Notes: a model not told the origin generated them from the letters alone. A stretch of DNA of 64,000 nt from Saccharicrinis sp963665705 (GCA_963665705.1 OY762448.1:4154001-4218000); one strand, 5' to 3'; positions 47,769 through 57,030 are shown, counted from the first letter of the stretch. Program-made: numbers and translations.

Positions 47769-49328
47769 CTATATTTTATACCTCCAGGCATCAATTTTAT
47801 ACTTCTTAATACGCGTCCCCAACATCCTCTCTGTAATCTTTAACAACTCTGCAGCTTTAGTGATATTCCCCTTTGTTGTCATTAATCCATCAATTATAAG
47901 TTGTTTTTCAAGCCTATCAAGCACTCCTGTCATTCCTTCATGAGATCCTGTTGCTGTAGAGTCTGCAGTTTGTAAAGTTGGTGGTAAATGATAACTGTGT
48001 ACCACATTATCCCTTGACAAGATACATGCTCTTTCAATCACATTTTCAAGCTCCCTAACATTACCTGGCCATCTATAAATCATCAACATATCAATAGCTG
48101 ACGTTGTTATCCTTTTTATATTAGCCTTATTCTTTTTATTAAATTTTTGGATAAAATGATCGACCAACAAAGGTATATCATTCCTACGTTCACGAAGAGC
48201 TGGTACAAAAATTGGGAATACGTTAATTCGATAAAATAAATCCTCTCTAAATTCACCATCCTCAATAAGCTGTTCCAAATTACAATTTGTTGCACACACA
48301 ATACGAACATCAACAGCTATCGTTTCTGTTCCTCCTAACCTTTCAAACTCACGCTCCTGAATAACTCTTAACAATTTAACTTGAGTTGACATAGGCAAAT
48401 CACCAATCTCATCCAGAAATATCGTACCTCCATTAGCCATCTCAAACCTACCTTTTCGCATCTGATCTGCTCCGGTAAAAGCTCCTTTCTCATGTCCAAA
48501 TAATTCACTCTCAATCAATGAATCAGGCAATGCAGAACAATTTACTTTAATTAGATTTTTATTTTTCCGAGCACTACTCGTATGAATAGCATCTGCTATT
48601 AACTCTTTACCAATTCCGGATTCCCCTCTTATTAAAACGGTACTATTTGTCGCTGCAACCATTTCTACTAAAGAAAATACATCCCGCATTTTACCACTAT
48701 TACCAATAATATTAGTTGCAAAATTATTCCCAGCCACCTCAGTTTGTAATTGAATATTCTTCTGTTTTAATTCCTCCAACTCCTCAACCTTTTCCTGACG
48801 TACCTTAACCGTTTTTGCAATAAGAGATCCTATTATAGATAAAAAATGAATATCTTCTTCATATGTAATATGAGGGTTAAACTCCCGAACAACACTTAGT
48901 GCTCCAGCCATTTTATTTTCTACAACAATGGGTATACAAATAAATGTCAATTCCCTCCCTCCTATACGAACTTCTGAACGAGTTTTATTTAAAAATAAGT
49001 TTGATTTTGAAATTTCCTGAATAACAATAGGCTGCCCAAGTTCTATAACCTTACCAATAACACCTTCCCCTAACTGGTATTTACCTAAAGACTGCTGCTT
49101 AGGACTCATCCCATAAGCCGCCTCAATATAAATATTTGAGTTATTACGGTTATAAATGGTTAAAAAACTCCTTTCTGCACTCAAGTGATCAACCAACATT
49201 TTCAATATGGGCGATAAATCATTTTTTAATTCTGTTGAAGCAATCAACCTTTGACTTATTTCGAACAAAAGCGTCATTTCTTTCAATCCGTAACATTCTG
49301 ATCCGCCCTTAATACAATTTGCAGCCAT
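47769..49328 (-). CDS. NifA-like sigma-54-dependent activator (GAF-AAA-HTH)
   Basis: 519 aa enhancer-binding protein. GAF domain at about 36-175; AAA+ domain with Walker A GESGIGKE (235-242; the usual Thr is Ile239), the sigma-54 contact loop GAFTGA (282-287), Walker B GTIFLDEIGD (301-310) and the R-finger region; C-terminal Fis-type HTH (KGNITKAAELLKITERML). The layout equals NifA/FhlA-type activators. No nif or other sigma-54 target gene is in the window, so a nitrogen-fixation role is only a possibility. A TATCTTTG -7 element lies at 49369-49376 on the minus strand. Confidence 0.9.
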   Translation of the reverse strand: MAANCIKGGSECYGLKEMTLLFEISQRLIASTELKNDLSPILKMLVDHLSAERSFLTIYNRNNSNIYIEAAYGMSPKQQSLGKYQLGEGVIGKVIELGQPIVIQEISKSNLFLNKTRSEVRIGGRELTFICIPIVVENKMAGALSVVREFNPHITYEEDIHFLSIIGSLIAKTVKVRQEKVEELEELKQKNIQLQTEVAGNNFATNIIGNSGKMRDVFSLVEMVAATNSTVLIRGESGIGKELIADAIHTSSARKNKNLIKVNCSALPDSLIESELFGHEKGAFTGADQMRKGRFEMANGGTIFLDEIGDLPMSTQVKLLRVIQEREFERLGGTETIAVDVRIVCATNCNLEQLIEDGEFREDLFYRINVFPIFVPALRERRNDIPLLVDHFIQKFNKKNKANIKRITTSAIDMLMIYRWPGNVRELENVIERACILSRDNVVHSYHLPPTLQTADSTATGSHEGMTGVLDRLEKQLIIDGLMTTKGNITKAAELLKITERMLGTRIKKYKIDAWRYKI

Positions 49329-49633
49329 AAATATAATAAGTAGTATTAATTTATAAGTAAATAGATGTCAAAGATAATTTTTTATTGACGAACCCCATAA
49401 AAACAAGGGTAACATCACCATTATTTATAATTAATTTAATCTAATATCCCAATACATCACACTTTATTAAAATTTTATTACATTTTATAACATTTCATAC
49501 TGAAGAAAAAGGGGGGCATGAGAAATAATTTTCATTTTATAAAACATAAGTATTTTGAAAATATACAATAAATAAATAACTTAACAAATATGAAAGTCTA
49601 CAATAAATTAATTAATCTTCAAAATTATACCCC
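49329..49633. other. Divergent spacer with a possible leader ORF
   Basis: 305 bp between the NifA-like gene and the zinc-ribbon gene. It holds the -7 element 49369-49376 (minus strand), a G-rich block AAGGGGGGCATGAG near 49508 and a 15-codon frame (49590-49637) that ends in an ATGA overlap with the next gene. No -24/-12 sigma-54 promoter was found. Confidence 0.5.
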
Positions 49634-49637
49634 ATGA
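49590..49637 (+). CDS. Possible 15-codon leader peptide
   Basis: ATG at 49590 opens a frame for MKVYNKLINLQNYTP and stops with TGA whose first two bases lie in the ATG at 49634 (ATGA overlap). Such overlap often means translational coupling. The short length means chance cannot be ruled out. Confidence 0.3.
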   Translation: MKVYNKLINLQNYTP

Positions 49638-49945
49638 TCAGCCTGAGCGATATTGAAATTAACCAATCTCAATTAAATCACTTATTAAGCCAACATGAGA
49701 AGAATGCATATAAATACCTACTCGAAAATGGTATTTTTTGCAGCACATGCAATGATAATTGTAAGTTTGGCATTACTAACTACAAAGTTTATCTGGATAG
49801 ATTCAATGACATTAAAGTTGTTGGGAAATGCACTTTCTGCGGTAATAATGTTTCAAAAATTATGGAGTTTGGAGAAAATGAATCTTTCTTTAGAAAAGCT
49901 GTTCAATTTAGAAACACCCGAAGAGTATTAATAGAAAACGAATAA
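49634..49945 (+). CDS. Small zinc-ribbon-like protein, function unknown
   Basis: 103 aa, not assigned to a family. Five cysteines, 36, 39, 43, 66 and 69 (CSTCNDNC then CTFCGNNV), form a C-x2-C ... C-x2-C zinc-ribbon pattern about 25 residues apart. An N-terminal helix and a basic C-terminus (RNTRRVLIENE) flank it. It diverges from the NifA-like activator, and ends in a strong terminator, so it is probably a real, separately transcribed gene. It might be a target or modulator of the activator (inference). Confidence 0.65.
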   Translation: MISLSDIEINQSQLNHLLSQHEKNAYKYLLENGIFCSTCNDNCKFGITNYKVYLDRFNDIKVVGKCTFCGNNVSKIMEFGENESFFRKAVQFRNTRRVLIENE

Positions 49946-49951
49946 AACAAA

Positions 49952-49986
49952 AAAAGGTTTCTTCTTAAAATAAGAAGAAACCTTTT
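49952..49986. terminator. Bidirectional terminator, zinc-ribbon gene and tRNA-Leu
   Basis: Perfect 16-bp stem AAAAGGTTTCTTCTTA/TAAGAAGAAACCTTTT with an AAA loop. It serves the plus-strand gene and lies 3 bp from the tRNA-Leu 3' end on the minus strand. Confidence 0.92.
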
Positions 49987-49989
49987 ACC

Positions 49990-50076
49990 TGGTACTCGAG
50001 GCGGGACTTGAACCCGCACGTCCTAATGGACACAAGATTTTAAGTCTTGCGTGTCTACCAATTCCACCACTCGAGC
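49990..50076 (-). tRNA. tRNA-Leu (TAA)
   Basis: 87 nt including an encoded CCA. Acceptor stem GCTCGAG/CTCGAGT, long variable arm, anticodon loop CTTAAAA with anticodon TAA, GGTTCAAGTCC T arm. Cotranscribed with tRNA-Gly 5 bp away. Confidence 0.97.
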
Positions 50077-50081
50077 ATCCT

Positions 50082-50157
<76 letters not shown>

Positions 50158-50226
50158 CTTTCAAAACTTCTACAACCCCCGTGGCACTTATCTTTACAAG
50201 AATCCTTTATTTCGTGATTGCGGATG

Positions 50227-50257
50227 CAAATATAGAGCATTTTTATTTACCGACAAA
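50227..50257 (-). promoter_or_regulatory. Promoter of tRNA-Gly/tRNA-Leu
   Basis: Minus strand TTTG, 19 bp, TATATTTG (plus strand CAAATATA 50227-50234, CAAA 50254-50257), about 70 bp before tRNA-Gly. Full consensus match. Confidence 0.75.
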
Positions 50258-50327
50258 TTTTTTTTTCAATTTTGAGAAAGTTTTTTTTAACCCTACATCC
50301 ATCCTTCTGAATTTCAGAAAGAAAAAA

Positions 50328-52952
50328 TTAATTAATCCCTGCAAACTTTTTTATTTCATTCAATTTATTGAGTGCTTCTACAGGTGTTAAGTTATTTATA
50401 TCTGTATTGGCAATCTCATCTCTAATTTGTTTTAGAACCGGATCATCTAATTGAAAGAAACTCATTTGGTATCCTTCACGATGCTGACCAATATCATTTA
50501 CTGGCTTTGCCAAACTACCTTTTCTATTTGCCCCCTCAAGCTCTTCAAGTATTTCATTAGCCCTGTTAACAACACTTTTAGGCATCCCTGCCATTCTTGC
50601 CACATGTATACCAAAGCTATGTTCACTACCTCCTCTAACTAACTTTCGTAAGAAAATGACTTTATTATTAATTTCTTTTACAGAAACATTATAATTTTTA
50701 CAACGATCAAATGAACGTTCCATTTCATTTAATTCGTGATAATGTGTAGCAAACAATGTTTTTGCTTTTGCTCTTTTATTTTCATGTATATACTCAACGA
50801 TACTCCAAGCTATAGATATACCATCATAAGTACTTGTTCCTCTCCCTAATTCATCGAACAGTATTAAACTCTTTGGAGATATATTATTTAATATACTGGC
50901 AGCTTCATTCATCTCAACCATAAAGGTAGATTCTCCAGCTGAAATATTATCAGATGCACCTACTCTTGTAAATATTTTATCAACAAGACCAATTTTAGCA
51001 GAACTAGCAGGAACAAAACAACCAACTTGAGCTAACAAAACAATTAATGCTGTTTGACGTAATAATGCAGATTTACCTGCCATATTAGGTCCTGTGATAA
51101 TAATTACCTGCTGTTTTTCATTGTCCAAAAACACATTATTAGGAATATATTCCTCCCCTACAGGAAGTTGTTTTTCAATAACAGGATGCCTTCCTTCTTT
51201 AATATCAATAACATCATCGTTATTGATGACTGGCCGTACAAATTTATTTTGAGCAGCCACTTTTGAAAAAGACAACAAACAGTCAAGCTTAGCCAATAAA
51301 CTAGCATCTAACTGAATTGCAGCCAAATACTCCGAAAGGCTCATCACTAAATCACTAAACATCTGAGTTTCTAATGATAAAATCTTCTCCTCAGCACCTA
51401 ATATTTTAGCTTCATATTCTTTTAGCTCCTCTGTAATATAACGTTCTGCATTTACAAGTGTCTGTTTTCTAATCCATTCAGGAGGCACCTTATCCTTATG
51501 AGTATTCCTTACTTCTATATAATAACCAAAAACATTATTAAAACTTATTTTTAAAGATGGTATACCTGTACGTTCAATTTCTCTTTGAACTAAATTATTT
51601 AAATAATCTTTACCTGAAAATGAAATTCTCCTCAATTCATCCAACTCCTCATTTACTCTTTCACTAATAACATTTCCTTTATTAATTTGAGCTGGAGGAT
51701 CAGCAACTATTTCATTTTCTATACGATCTCTAATTAATATACATGGATTTAATTGTTCACCAATACTTTTTAAAGTATTATTATCAGCTCCTTGACATCC
51801 GTTTTTAATGAACTCAACAGCTCTAAGTGCATGTTTAATTTGCACCATCTCTCGCGGAGTAACTCTACCAACCGCAACTTTTGAAACCAACCTTTCTAAA
51901 TCACCGACAGGAGTAAGAAATTCCTCCATCTGTTCTTTAATTTCAGGATCTTTAAAAAAATATTCAACCGCAGATAAACGATCTTCTATTAATTTTACTT
52001 CTTTTAAAGGAAGAGCAACCCACCTTTTGAGCATCCTGCTTCCCATTGGAGAAATCGTCTTATCAATAACTCCAACTAAAGAACTGCCCCCATCATTAAC
52101 AGAACCAAATAGTTCAAGATTTCGAATTGTAAATTTATCTAACCAAACGTACTTATCTTCTTCAATCCTTGATAAACCAGTTATATGTTGCAATTTATGA
52201 TGCTGAGTTATATCCAGATAATGCATAATTGCACCAGCAGCTATAACTCCACATTTTAAATTATGTACGCCATAACCTTTTAATGATTTTGTTTCAAAAT
52301 GCTTCAGTAATCGATCAATAGATGAATCTTCAGTAAAAACCCAATCCTCAAGTCCATATGTATAAAATTTATCACCAAAACAATCTACAAAAGCATTCCT
52401 TTTACTCTTTTCAAAGAGAACTTCTTTAGGCTTAAATCCATTTAATAATTTATCAATATATTCAAACCGTCCTTCTGCTGTAAGAAACTCCCCCGTTGAA
52501 ATATCCAAGAAGGCAACACCTGCTATATTTTTTTCCAGATGAACAGCAGCCAAAAAATTATTTTCTTTATGCTCTAATACATTATCACTTATTGCAACTC
52601 CAGGGGTTACCAATTCTGTCACCCCTCTTTTCACAATAGTTTTTGTCATTTTGGGATCTTCTAACTGATCACAAACTGCCACCCTTTGCCCTGCCCTAAC
52701 TAATTTTGGCAAATATGTATCTAAAGCATGATGTGGAAAACCAGCTAATTCTACGGAAGAAGCTGAACCGTTGGCTCTTTTTGTTAATGTTATCCCAAGT
52801 ATCTCAGAAGTTTTTATTGCATCATCTGAAAATGTTTCATAAAAATCACCTACCCGGAATAGTAATATTGCATTTGGATGCTTTTCCTTTATTGCATAAT
52901 ATTGTTTCATTAAAGGTGTTAGAACCACCTTTTTTGCTTCTTTTTTTGCCAA
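50328..52952 (-). CDS. mutS: DNA mismatch repair protein MutS
   Basis: Recognises mismatched bases and recruits MutL. From the TTG at 52952 it is 874 aa, starting (M)AKKEAKKVVLTPLMKQYYAI, the usual Bacteroidota form. The mismatch wedge LLFRVGDFYETF is near the N-terminus; the ATPase domain has Walker A GPNMAGKSALLRQ, DELGRGTSTYDG, and FATHYHEL. An ATG at 53027 would add 25 residues but lies upstream of the -7 element at 52984-52991, so it is rejected. Single gene. Confidence 0.95.
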   Translation of the reverse strand: MAKKEAKKVVLTPLMKQYYAIKEKHPNAILLFRVGDFYETFSDDAIKTSEILGITLTKRANGSASSVELAGFPHHALDTYLPKLVRAGQRVAVCDQLEDPKMTKTIVKRGVTELVTPGVAISDNVLEHKENNFLAAVHLEKNIAGVAFLDISTGEFLTAEGRFEYIDKLLNGFKPKEVLFEKSKRNAFVDCFGDKFYTYGLEDWVFTEDSSIDRLLKHFETKSLKGYGVHNLKCGVIAAGAIMHYLDITQHHKLQHITGLSRIEEDKYVWLDKFTIRNLELFGSVNDGGSSLVGVIDKTISPMGSRMLKRWVALPLKEVKLIEDRLSAVEYFFKDPEIKEQMEEFLTPVGDLERLVSKVAVGRVTPREMVQIKHALRAVEFIKNGCQGADNNTLKSIGEQLNPCILIRDRIENEIVADPPAQINKGNVISERVNEELDELRRISFSGKDYLNNLVQREIERTGIPSLKISFNNVFGYYIEVRNTHKDKVPPEWIRKQTLVNAERYITEELKEYEAKILGAEEKILSLETQMFSDLVMSLSEYLAAIQLDASLLAKLDCLLSFSKVAAQNKFVRPVINNDDVIDIKEGRHPVIEKQLPVGEEYIPNNVFLDNEKQQVIIITGPNMAGKSALLRQTALIVLLAQVGCFVPASSAKIGLVDKIFTRVGASDNISAGESTFMVEMNEAASILNNISPKSLILFDELGRGTSTYDGISIAWSIVEYIHENKRAKAKTLFATHYHELNEMERSFDRCKNYNVSVKEINNKVIFLRKLVRGGSEHSFGIHVARMAGMPKSVVNRANEILEELEGANRKGSLAKPVNDIGQHREGYQMSFFQLDDPVLKQIRDEIANTDINNLTPVEALNKLNEIKKFAGIN

Positions 52953-52983
52953 TGGAATACTCTTTATTTTTTTAACAATGATG

Positions 52984-52991
52984 CAAATATA
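52984..52991 (-). promoter_or_regulatory. -7 element of mutS
   Basis: TATATTTG on the minus strand, 32 bp before the TTG start at 52952. It decides the start codon. No good -33 is seen. Confidence 0.5.
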
Positions 52992-53125
52992 ACCGAAATA
53001 ATACCATTTATAAAAGCTAATGGACAATGCTTTTAGTATTTATAAAATAATATTTTAGCTATTCTTGATTTTAATCTTAAGGCTTTGTAACTTTTGTATT
53101 ACAGAATATAAAACAAGTACATAAG

Positions 53126-53314
53126 ATGAGATGCTTTCTTAAAAATATTGGTTTTTTAATGATTGTTGCCGGAGTTGTTTTACTATTTTTTTACACAACT
53201 CAAAATAGAATACGAAATATTCACTTTATTATTTCTTCTGCATTAGAAATAGGGGGAGTAACAATTTACATTATTACAAACCGATTTTTAAAAACCTCAG
53301 ACAAAAGCTGCTAA
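53126..53314 (+). CDS. Small two-helix membrane protein
   Basis: 62 aa with two hydrophobic segments (about 7-23 and 31-49) joined by TTQNRIRN, and a short cationic tail. Proteins of this plan are common in Bacteroidota, function unknown. A TTG (53065-53067) and an AACTTTTG box (53089-53096) at 21 bp spacing form a fair promoter before it. It diverges from mutS and is the only gene in that gap, which supports it being real. Confidence 0.55.
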   Translation: MRCFLKNIGFLMIVAGVVLLFFYTTQNRIRNIHFIISSALEIGGVTIYIITNRFLKTSDKSC

Positions 53315-53343
53315 CTGAATTACAAATACATAATCCCAGTTGA

Positions 53344-54057
53344 CTATTTGAGAGAAATAATTCCATTAACATATTGCGGAACCACATCATATAACGCAGA
53401 TCTAAAACAGTAATCTAAATCTTTTTCAAAACCCATATTCTTTAACCGCTTATAATGAGCACCTTTTGCTGCCAGCTTATGTATATCTTCTTTATTCTGA
53501 AAATATAAACTTGACATAGCAATAGAAACATCTGATAATTGAGCACCATACGCTTCTTGCAAATCATACGCTATTTTCCCTGCACATAATGAGTCCTCAA
53601 TTGTAAATTCATCATACGAACCTGAGGCGACAAGCACGATATCCTTTTCATCCTTAAGAACATCTACAATTGCTTTATCATTAATAAAAGCTCCTACATA
53701 TAATTTTTTAGCTTTCTGAGAATTTAAAATAGCCCTGGTTCCATTAGTTGTAGTAATCACTAAACTCTTATCTTTAATCACTTCTTGAGCATAGGACAAT
53801 GGTGAATTTCCATAATCAAATCCATCTATAGGTAAGGCCTCTCTCTCTCCTCCCAGAATAACTTTTTCAGAACCAAGTTCTTTTTTTACAGCAAAAGCCT
53901 CTTCGGGAGTCATGACAGGCACAACAGTTTTTGCTCCATTTGCAAATGCAGTCACCATAACAGATGTAGCTCGTAAAATATCTATTACAACAACAACCTT
54001 ACCTTCAACTTTGTCTGGAAATATTTCACGGGCTGATAAAATTACATCAACTTTCAT
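53344..54057 (-). CDS. comB: 2-phosphosulfolactate phosphatase (ComB family)
   Basis: Magnesium-dependent phosphatase of 237 aa that makes sulfolactate from phosphosulfolactate in coenzyme M biosynthesis. Family blocks: VVIDILRATS (23-32), LGGERE (68-73), YGNSP (82-86), TTTNGTRAI (102-110) and SGSYDEFTIEDSLCAG (145-160). Many bacteria without coenzyme M have ComB, and its role there is unclear. No comA or comC is in the window. Last gene of the minus-strand run that starts at tatA, 75 bp after the MATE gene. Confidence 0.9.
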   Translation of the reverse strand: MKVDVILSAREIFPDKVEGKVVVVIDILRATSVMVTAFANGAKTVVPVMTPEEAFAVKKELGSEKVILGGEREALPIDGFDYGNSPLSYAQEVIKDKSLVITTTNGTRAILNSQKAKKLYVGAFINDKAIVDVLKDEKDIVLVASGSYDEFTIEDSLCAGKIAYDLQEAYGAQLSDVSIAMSSLYFQNKEDIHKLAAKGAHYKRLKNMGFEKDLDYCFRSALYDVVPQYVNGIISLK

Positions 54058-54132
54058 ATTCTCTATTTTTTATATTACCAAAAAATCTATCCTGACACTA
54101 GATAAAACATATCGTTTTTTATGATAATCTGT

Positions 54133-55491
54133 TTATTTATATCTAGAATACAACTTTTTAAATCTATATTGCAACAATACGCTCCCTAAAAAAAGACCCG
54201 CCAGATAACCTGTCCAAATACCCACTGCATTCATATTAAAAACGAAAGCACAAACATAACTAATTGGTAACGCTATTAAAATCCAAGAAATAAACGCAAT
54301 CACAGAAGGTGCTTTTACATCCTGAAGGCCTCTTAAAATTCCTAACCAGGTTACTTGTAAACCATCAAAAATCTGAAATACCCCTGCTATAATCATCAAA
54401 TGAGCAGCAATAAAAACAACCTCTTCATTATCAACAAACAATTTTGGAATTATATTTCTTAATACCACAAACATCACTCCATTAAATACCATAAAAATGA
54501 TAACTTTATGAATAACGGCAAATGCAGAATACTTAAGATTTACATAATCTTTTGCCCCTAAATAATGACTTACTTTAATTGTTGCAGCCGAAGATAAACC
54601 TAAAGACATCATATAAGTTAAACTTGCCAGAGATAATACTATTTGATGAGCAGCTAATGCATTTTGACTTATCCACCCCATCATAATAGTTCCCATACTA
54701 AATGTAAAAACTTCAATTATCATTTGACTCCCTATAGGAAAACCAACTTTAATCACTTCAAATACTTTTACAATATGAGTCTTGGATGAAAAAAAAGTCT
54801 TTCTATATTGATCAAAGAATGATAAACGAAGGAAGGACCACCCGAATATAAGAGCCATAAGAATTCTTGATATCAATGTTGCATATCCGGCTCCATCAAT
54901 CCCTAATTTGGGGAATCCAAATTTTCCAAATATCAGAAGATAGTTCATGCCTATATTTAACAAGTTTGCAATCAGCGTTATAACCATAGCAATCCTTGTA
55001 TTCGAAACACCTTCGGCAAATTGTTTAAAAACCATAAACAAACTAAATGGCAAAATAGAAATCAGAAGTATATTATAATAATTTTTTGAATACTTGATAA
55101 CATCTTCTTCCTGACCCATATGTGGCATTAAGTAACCAACTACAAACATTAATAACATCAGAATTAAGGCAAAAATCATATTTGCCCAAAGTCCTTGCTT
55201 TAGCCAATCGCCACAATTAACTCTATCTCCACCACCGAAGGCTTTACCTACAAGTGGAGTAAGCCCATAAGCTAAACCAATAGACAAACCCAATCCCAAA
55301 ATAAATATCCCATTAGCAAAAGAAACTGCAGCCAATTCTGAAGCACCTACCTGCCCAACCATTATTGTATCTGCTAAACCAACAATCATTTGTCCGGCCT
55401 GCGAAAAAACAACAGGAAGAGCCAATTTTATATTTGGAATATAATGAGGTTGATAATGTTGATAATATGACTTTAAGAAAGACCTCTTCAT
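54133..55491 (-). CDS. MATE-family multidrug/cation exporter
   Basis: Inner-membrane antiporter of 452 aa with about twelve transmembrane helices in two repeats. The family marks SQAGQMIVGLADTIMVGQVG (30-49) and the second-half GSQMIIEVFTFSMGTIMMGW are present. It would expel drugs or metabolites in exchange for sodium or protons. Middle of the minus-strand cluster; the trmN gene is 46 bp upstream. Confidence 0.93.
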   Translation of the reverse strand: MKRSFLKSYYQHYQPHYIPNIKLALPVVFSQAGQMIVGLADTIMVGQVGASELAAVSFANGIFILGLGLSIGLAYGLTPLVGKAFGGGDRVNCGDWLKQGLWANMIFALILMLLMFVVGYLMPHMGQEEDVIKYSKNYYNILLISILPFSLFMVFKQFAEGVSNTRIAMVITLIANLLNIGMNYLLIFGKFGFPKLGIDGAGYATLISRILMALIFGWSFLRLSFFDQYRKTFFSSKTHIVKVFEVIKVGFPIGSQMIIEVFTFSMGTIMMGWISQNALAAHQIVLSLASLTYMMSLGLSSAATIKVSHYLGAKDYVNLKYSAFAVIHKVIIFMVFNGVMFVVLRNIIPKLFVDNEEVVFIAAHLMIIAGVFQIFDGLQVTWLGILRGLQDVKAPSVIAFISWILIALPISYVCAFVFNMNAVGIWTGYLAGLFLGSVLLQYRFKKLYSRYK

Positions 55492-55537
55492 TTATTTTTA
55501 TGATATATAATGAATTATTTTACCCATATAATCTATC

Positions 55538-56254
55538 TTAAAATTTCAGATAGAATTCTTTGGTAAGTTCTTTATAGTATTGAGAATACCCATGACGACC
55601 AAACTCTTCAATTATCATAACATCTTCATCTAATTCTTTTTTAAAAAAACCAAATTCCATTAAAATCCGCTTTTCCGGTTTTGTCGGAGTCGGTTTTACA
55701 CCTAACACTCGATTCAGATGCAACAAATGGCTTTTAGCTATATGAACAAACTCATCCTTAACATCATATGGAAGAATGACACTAAAACAACCTTCTTTTC
55801 TCAATATTCTAACTACTCCATAAATTAATTCTTCAAAACTCAATGAAGCAGTATGTCGTGCTAAACTCTTTTGATGACATTCATTTTTTAAAGAATTTTG
55901 AAAAAAAGGCGGATTACTAATAATAAGATCATATTTCTTTTGCATCGACTCAGAATACTCTTGAAAACTTCCTTCAACAACATTTATTCTATCATTCCAA
56001 GCTGAATTATTTATATTTTGGATTGCTTGTTCACATGCCTTTTCTTCTATCTCCAAAGCATCTATTGTTGCTCCGTTATTTTTTTGCGCACACATTAAAG
56101 CAATTAAACCGGTTCCAGTACCTACATCAAGAATTGACTGCACACCCTCACAACTTGCCCAGGCTCCAATAAGAACCCCATCGGTACCAACCTTCATACC
56201 TGCAATACCTTGTTCAACAGTAAATTTCTTAAACTTAAAATAAGAATTTGCCAT
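55538..56254 (-). CDS. trmN: tRNA1(Val) (adenine-37-N6)-methyltransferase-like (TrmN6/YfiC)
   Basis: 238 aa N6-adenine methyltransferase. SAM loop DVGTGTGL at 43-50 and the catalytic NPPFF at 114-118; the start FKFKKFTVEQ with KVGTDGVLIGAW is the family hallmark. In Escherichia coli the protein methylates A37 of tRNA-Val. It ends 46 bp before MATE; the upstream TIGR02757 gene stops 2 bp from its start, so they are cotranscribed. Confidence 0.9.
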   Translation of the reverse strand: MANSYFKFKKFTVEQGIAGMKVGTDGVLIGAWASCEGVQSILDVGTGTGLIALMCAQKNNGATIDALEIEEKACEQAIQNINNSAWNDRINVVEGSFQEYSESMQKKYDLIISNPPFFQNSLKNECHQKSLARHTASLSFEELIYGVVRILRKEGCFSVILPYDVKDEFVHIAKSHLLHLNRVLGVKPTPTKPEKRILMEFGFFKKELDEDVMIIEEFGRHGYSQYYKELTKEFYLKF

Positions 56255-56256
56255 AA

Positions 56257-57018
56257 TTAAAACTTCTCAAACACTCCCAGGCCAAACAGCGCATAATCAT
56301 ACTTAATAGGATCCTGATCATCAAATCTTCTCAATACTGAAGTAACTTCTTCAACAGATTTCCAGTCATTCTGCTTTCTATTTAAAATACCCAATTTTCT
56401 ACCGACATTGCCAGTATGTACATCTAAAGGAAGCATTAGGTCACTCATTTTTATTTTATTCCAAATTCCAAAATCCACCCCCATTTTATCATTTCTAACC
56501 ATCCATCTCAAATACATATTCAATCTTTTTGCAGAAGAGCCTTTTTCTACATTTGCAAGATGTTTTCCTGTTCTTCCACATTCTTTCGCTGAAATAAAAA
56601 CATCTCTAAAGTACTTTAAACATCCTTTTATGGATTGACTAGTTTTATATCCATTTGTAAATACCTCTTCTAGCCCTCCACAATTAGAATATATATTCCT
56701 TAATGATTCAAAAAAATAAATTAAATCAATTCCATTAAAAGTACGATACACTGATTCACTACCCAATTCAGGCCATTCACCGTCCATTATAAATTGATAC
56801 GGTTCATAATCCATCCAATCCAAAATCCTATGAGCACTATTTATGATTGCTTTTCTTTGCCCCCAGGCTAAAGTTGCAGCAATGAAACCAGCTATTTCTA
56901 TATCTTCTTTACGGGAAAACTTTTTAGGGATAGATATTGGATCAGTTTCAATAAAAGAAGGGGCATTAAATTGCACCACCTTCTCATCCAAAAACTCTTT
57001 AACCTCACTTAATTCCAT
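56257..57018 (-). CDS. TIGR02757 (DUF2400) family protein
   Basis: 253 aa protein typical of Bacteroidota, function unknown. FIAATLAWGQRKAIINSAHRI (45-65) and LPLDVHTGNVGRKLGIL (196-212) are the conserved blocks. The second resembles the VDTHVFRVSERIGL block of endonuclease III (Asp139 in this window's Nth), so a DNA-glycosylase-like fold is possible, but no helix-hairpin-helix or Lys is evident. It sits between LolD and TrmN6 with gaps of 12 and 2 bp. Confidence 0.88.
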   Translation of the reverse strand: MELSEVKEFLDEKVVQFNAPSFIETDPISIPKKFSRKEDIEIAGFIAATLAWGQRKAIINSAHRILDWMDYEPYQFIMDGEWPELGSESVYRTFNGIDLIYFFESLRNIYSNCGGLEEVFTNGYKTSQSIKGCLKYFRDVFISAKECGRTGKHLANVEKGSSAKRLNMYLRWMVRNDKMGVDFGIWNKIKMSDLMLPLDVHTGNVGRKLGILNRKQNDWKSVEEVTSVLRRFDDQDPIKYDYALFGLGVFEKF

Positions 57019-57030
57019 TTATTATATCAC

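Noticed and set aside
49500..49530. Possible -24/-12 sigma-54 promoter near the G-rich block upstream of the zinc-ribbon gene
   Set aside because: GG is present but the GC at the -12 position is missing at the required spacing.
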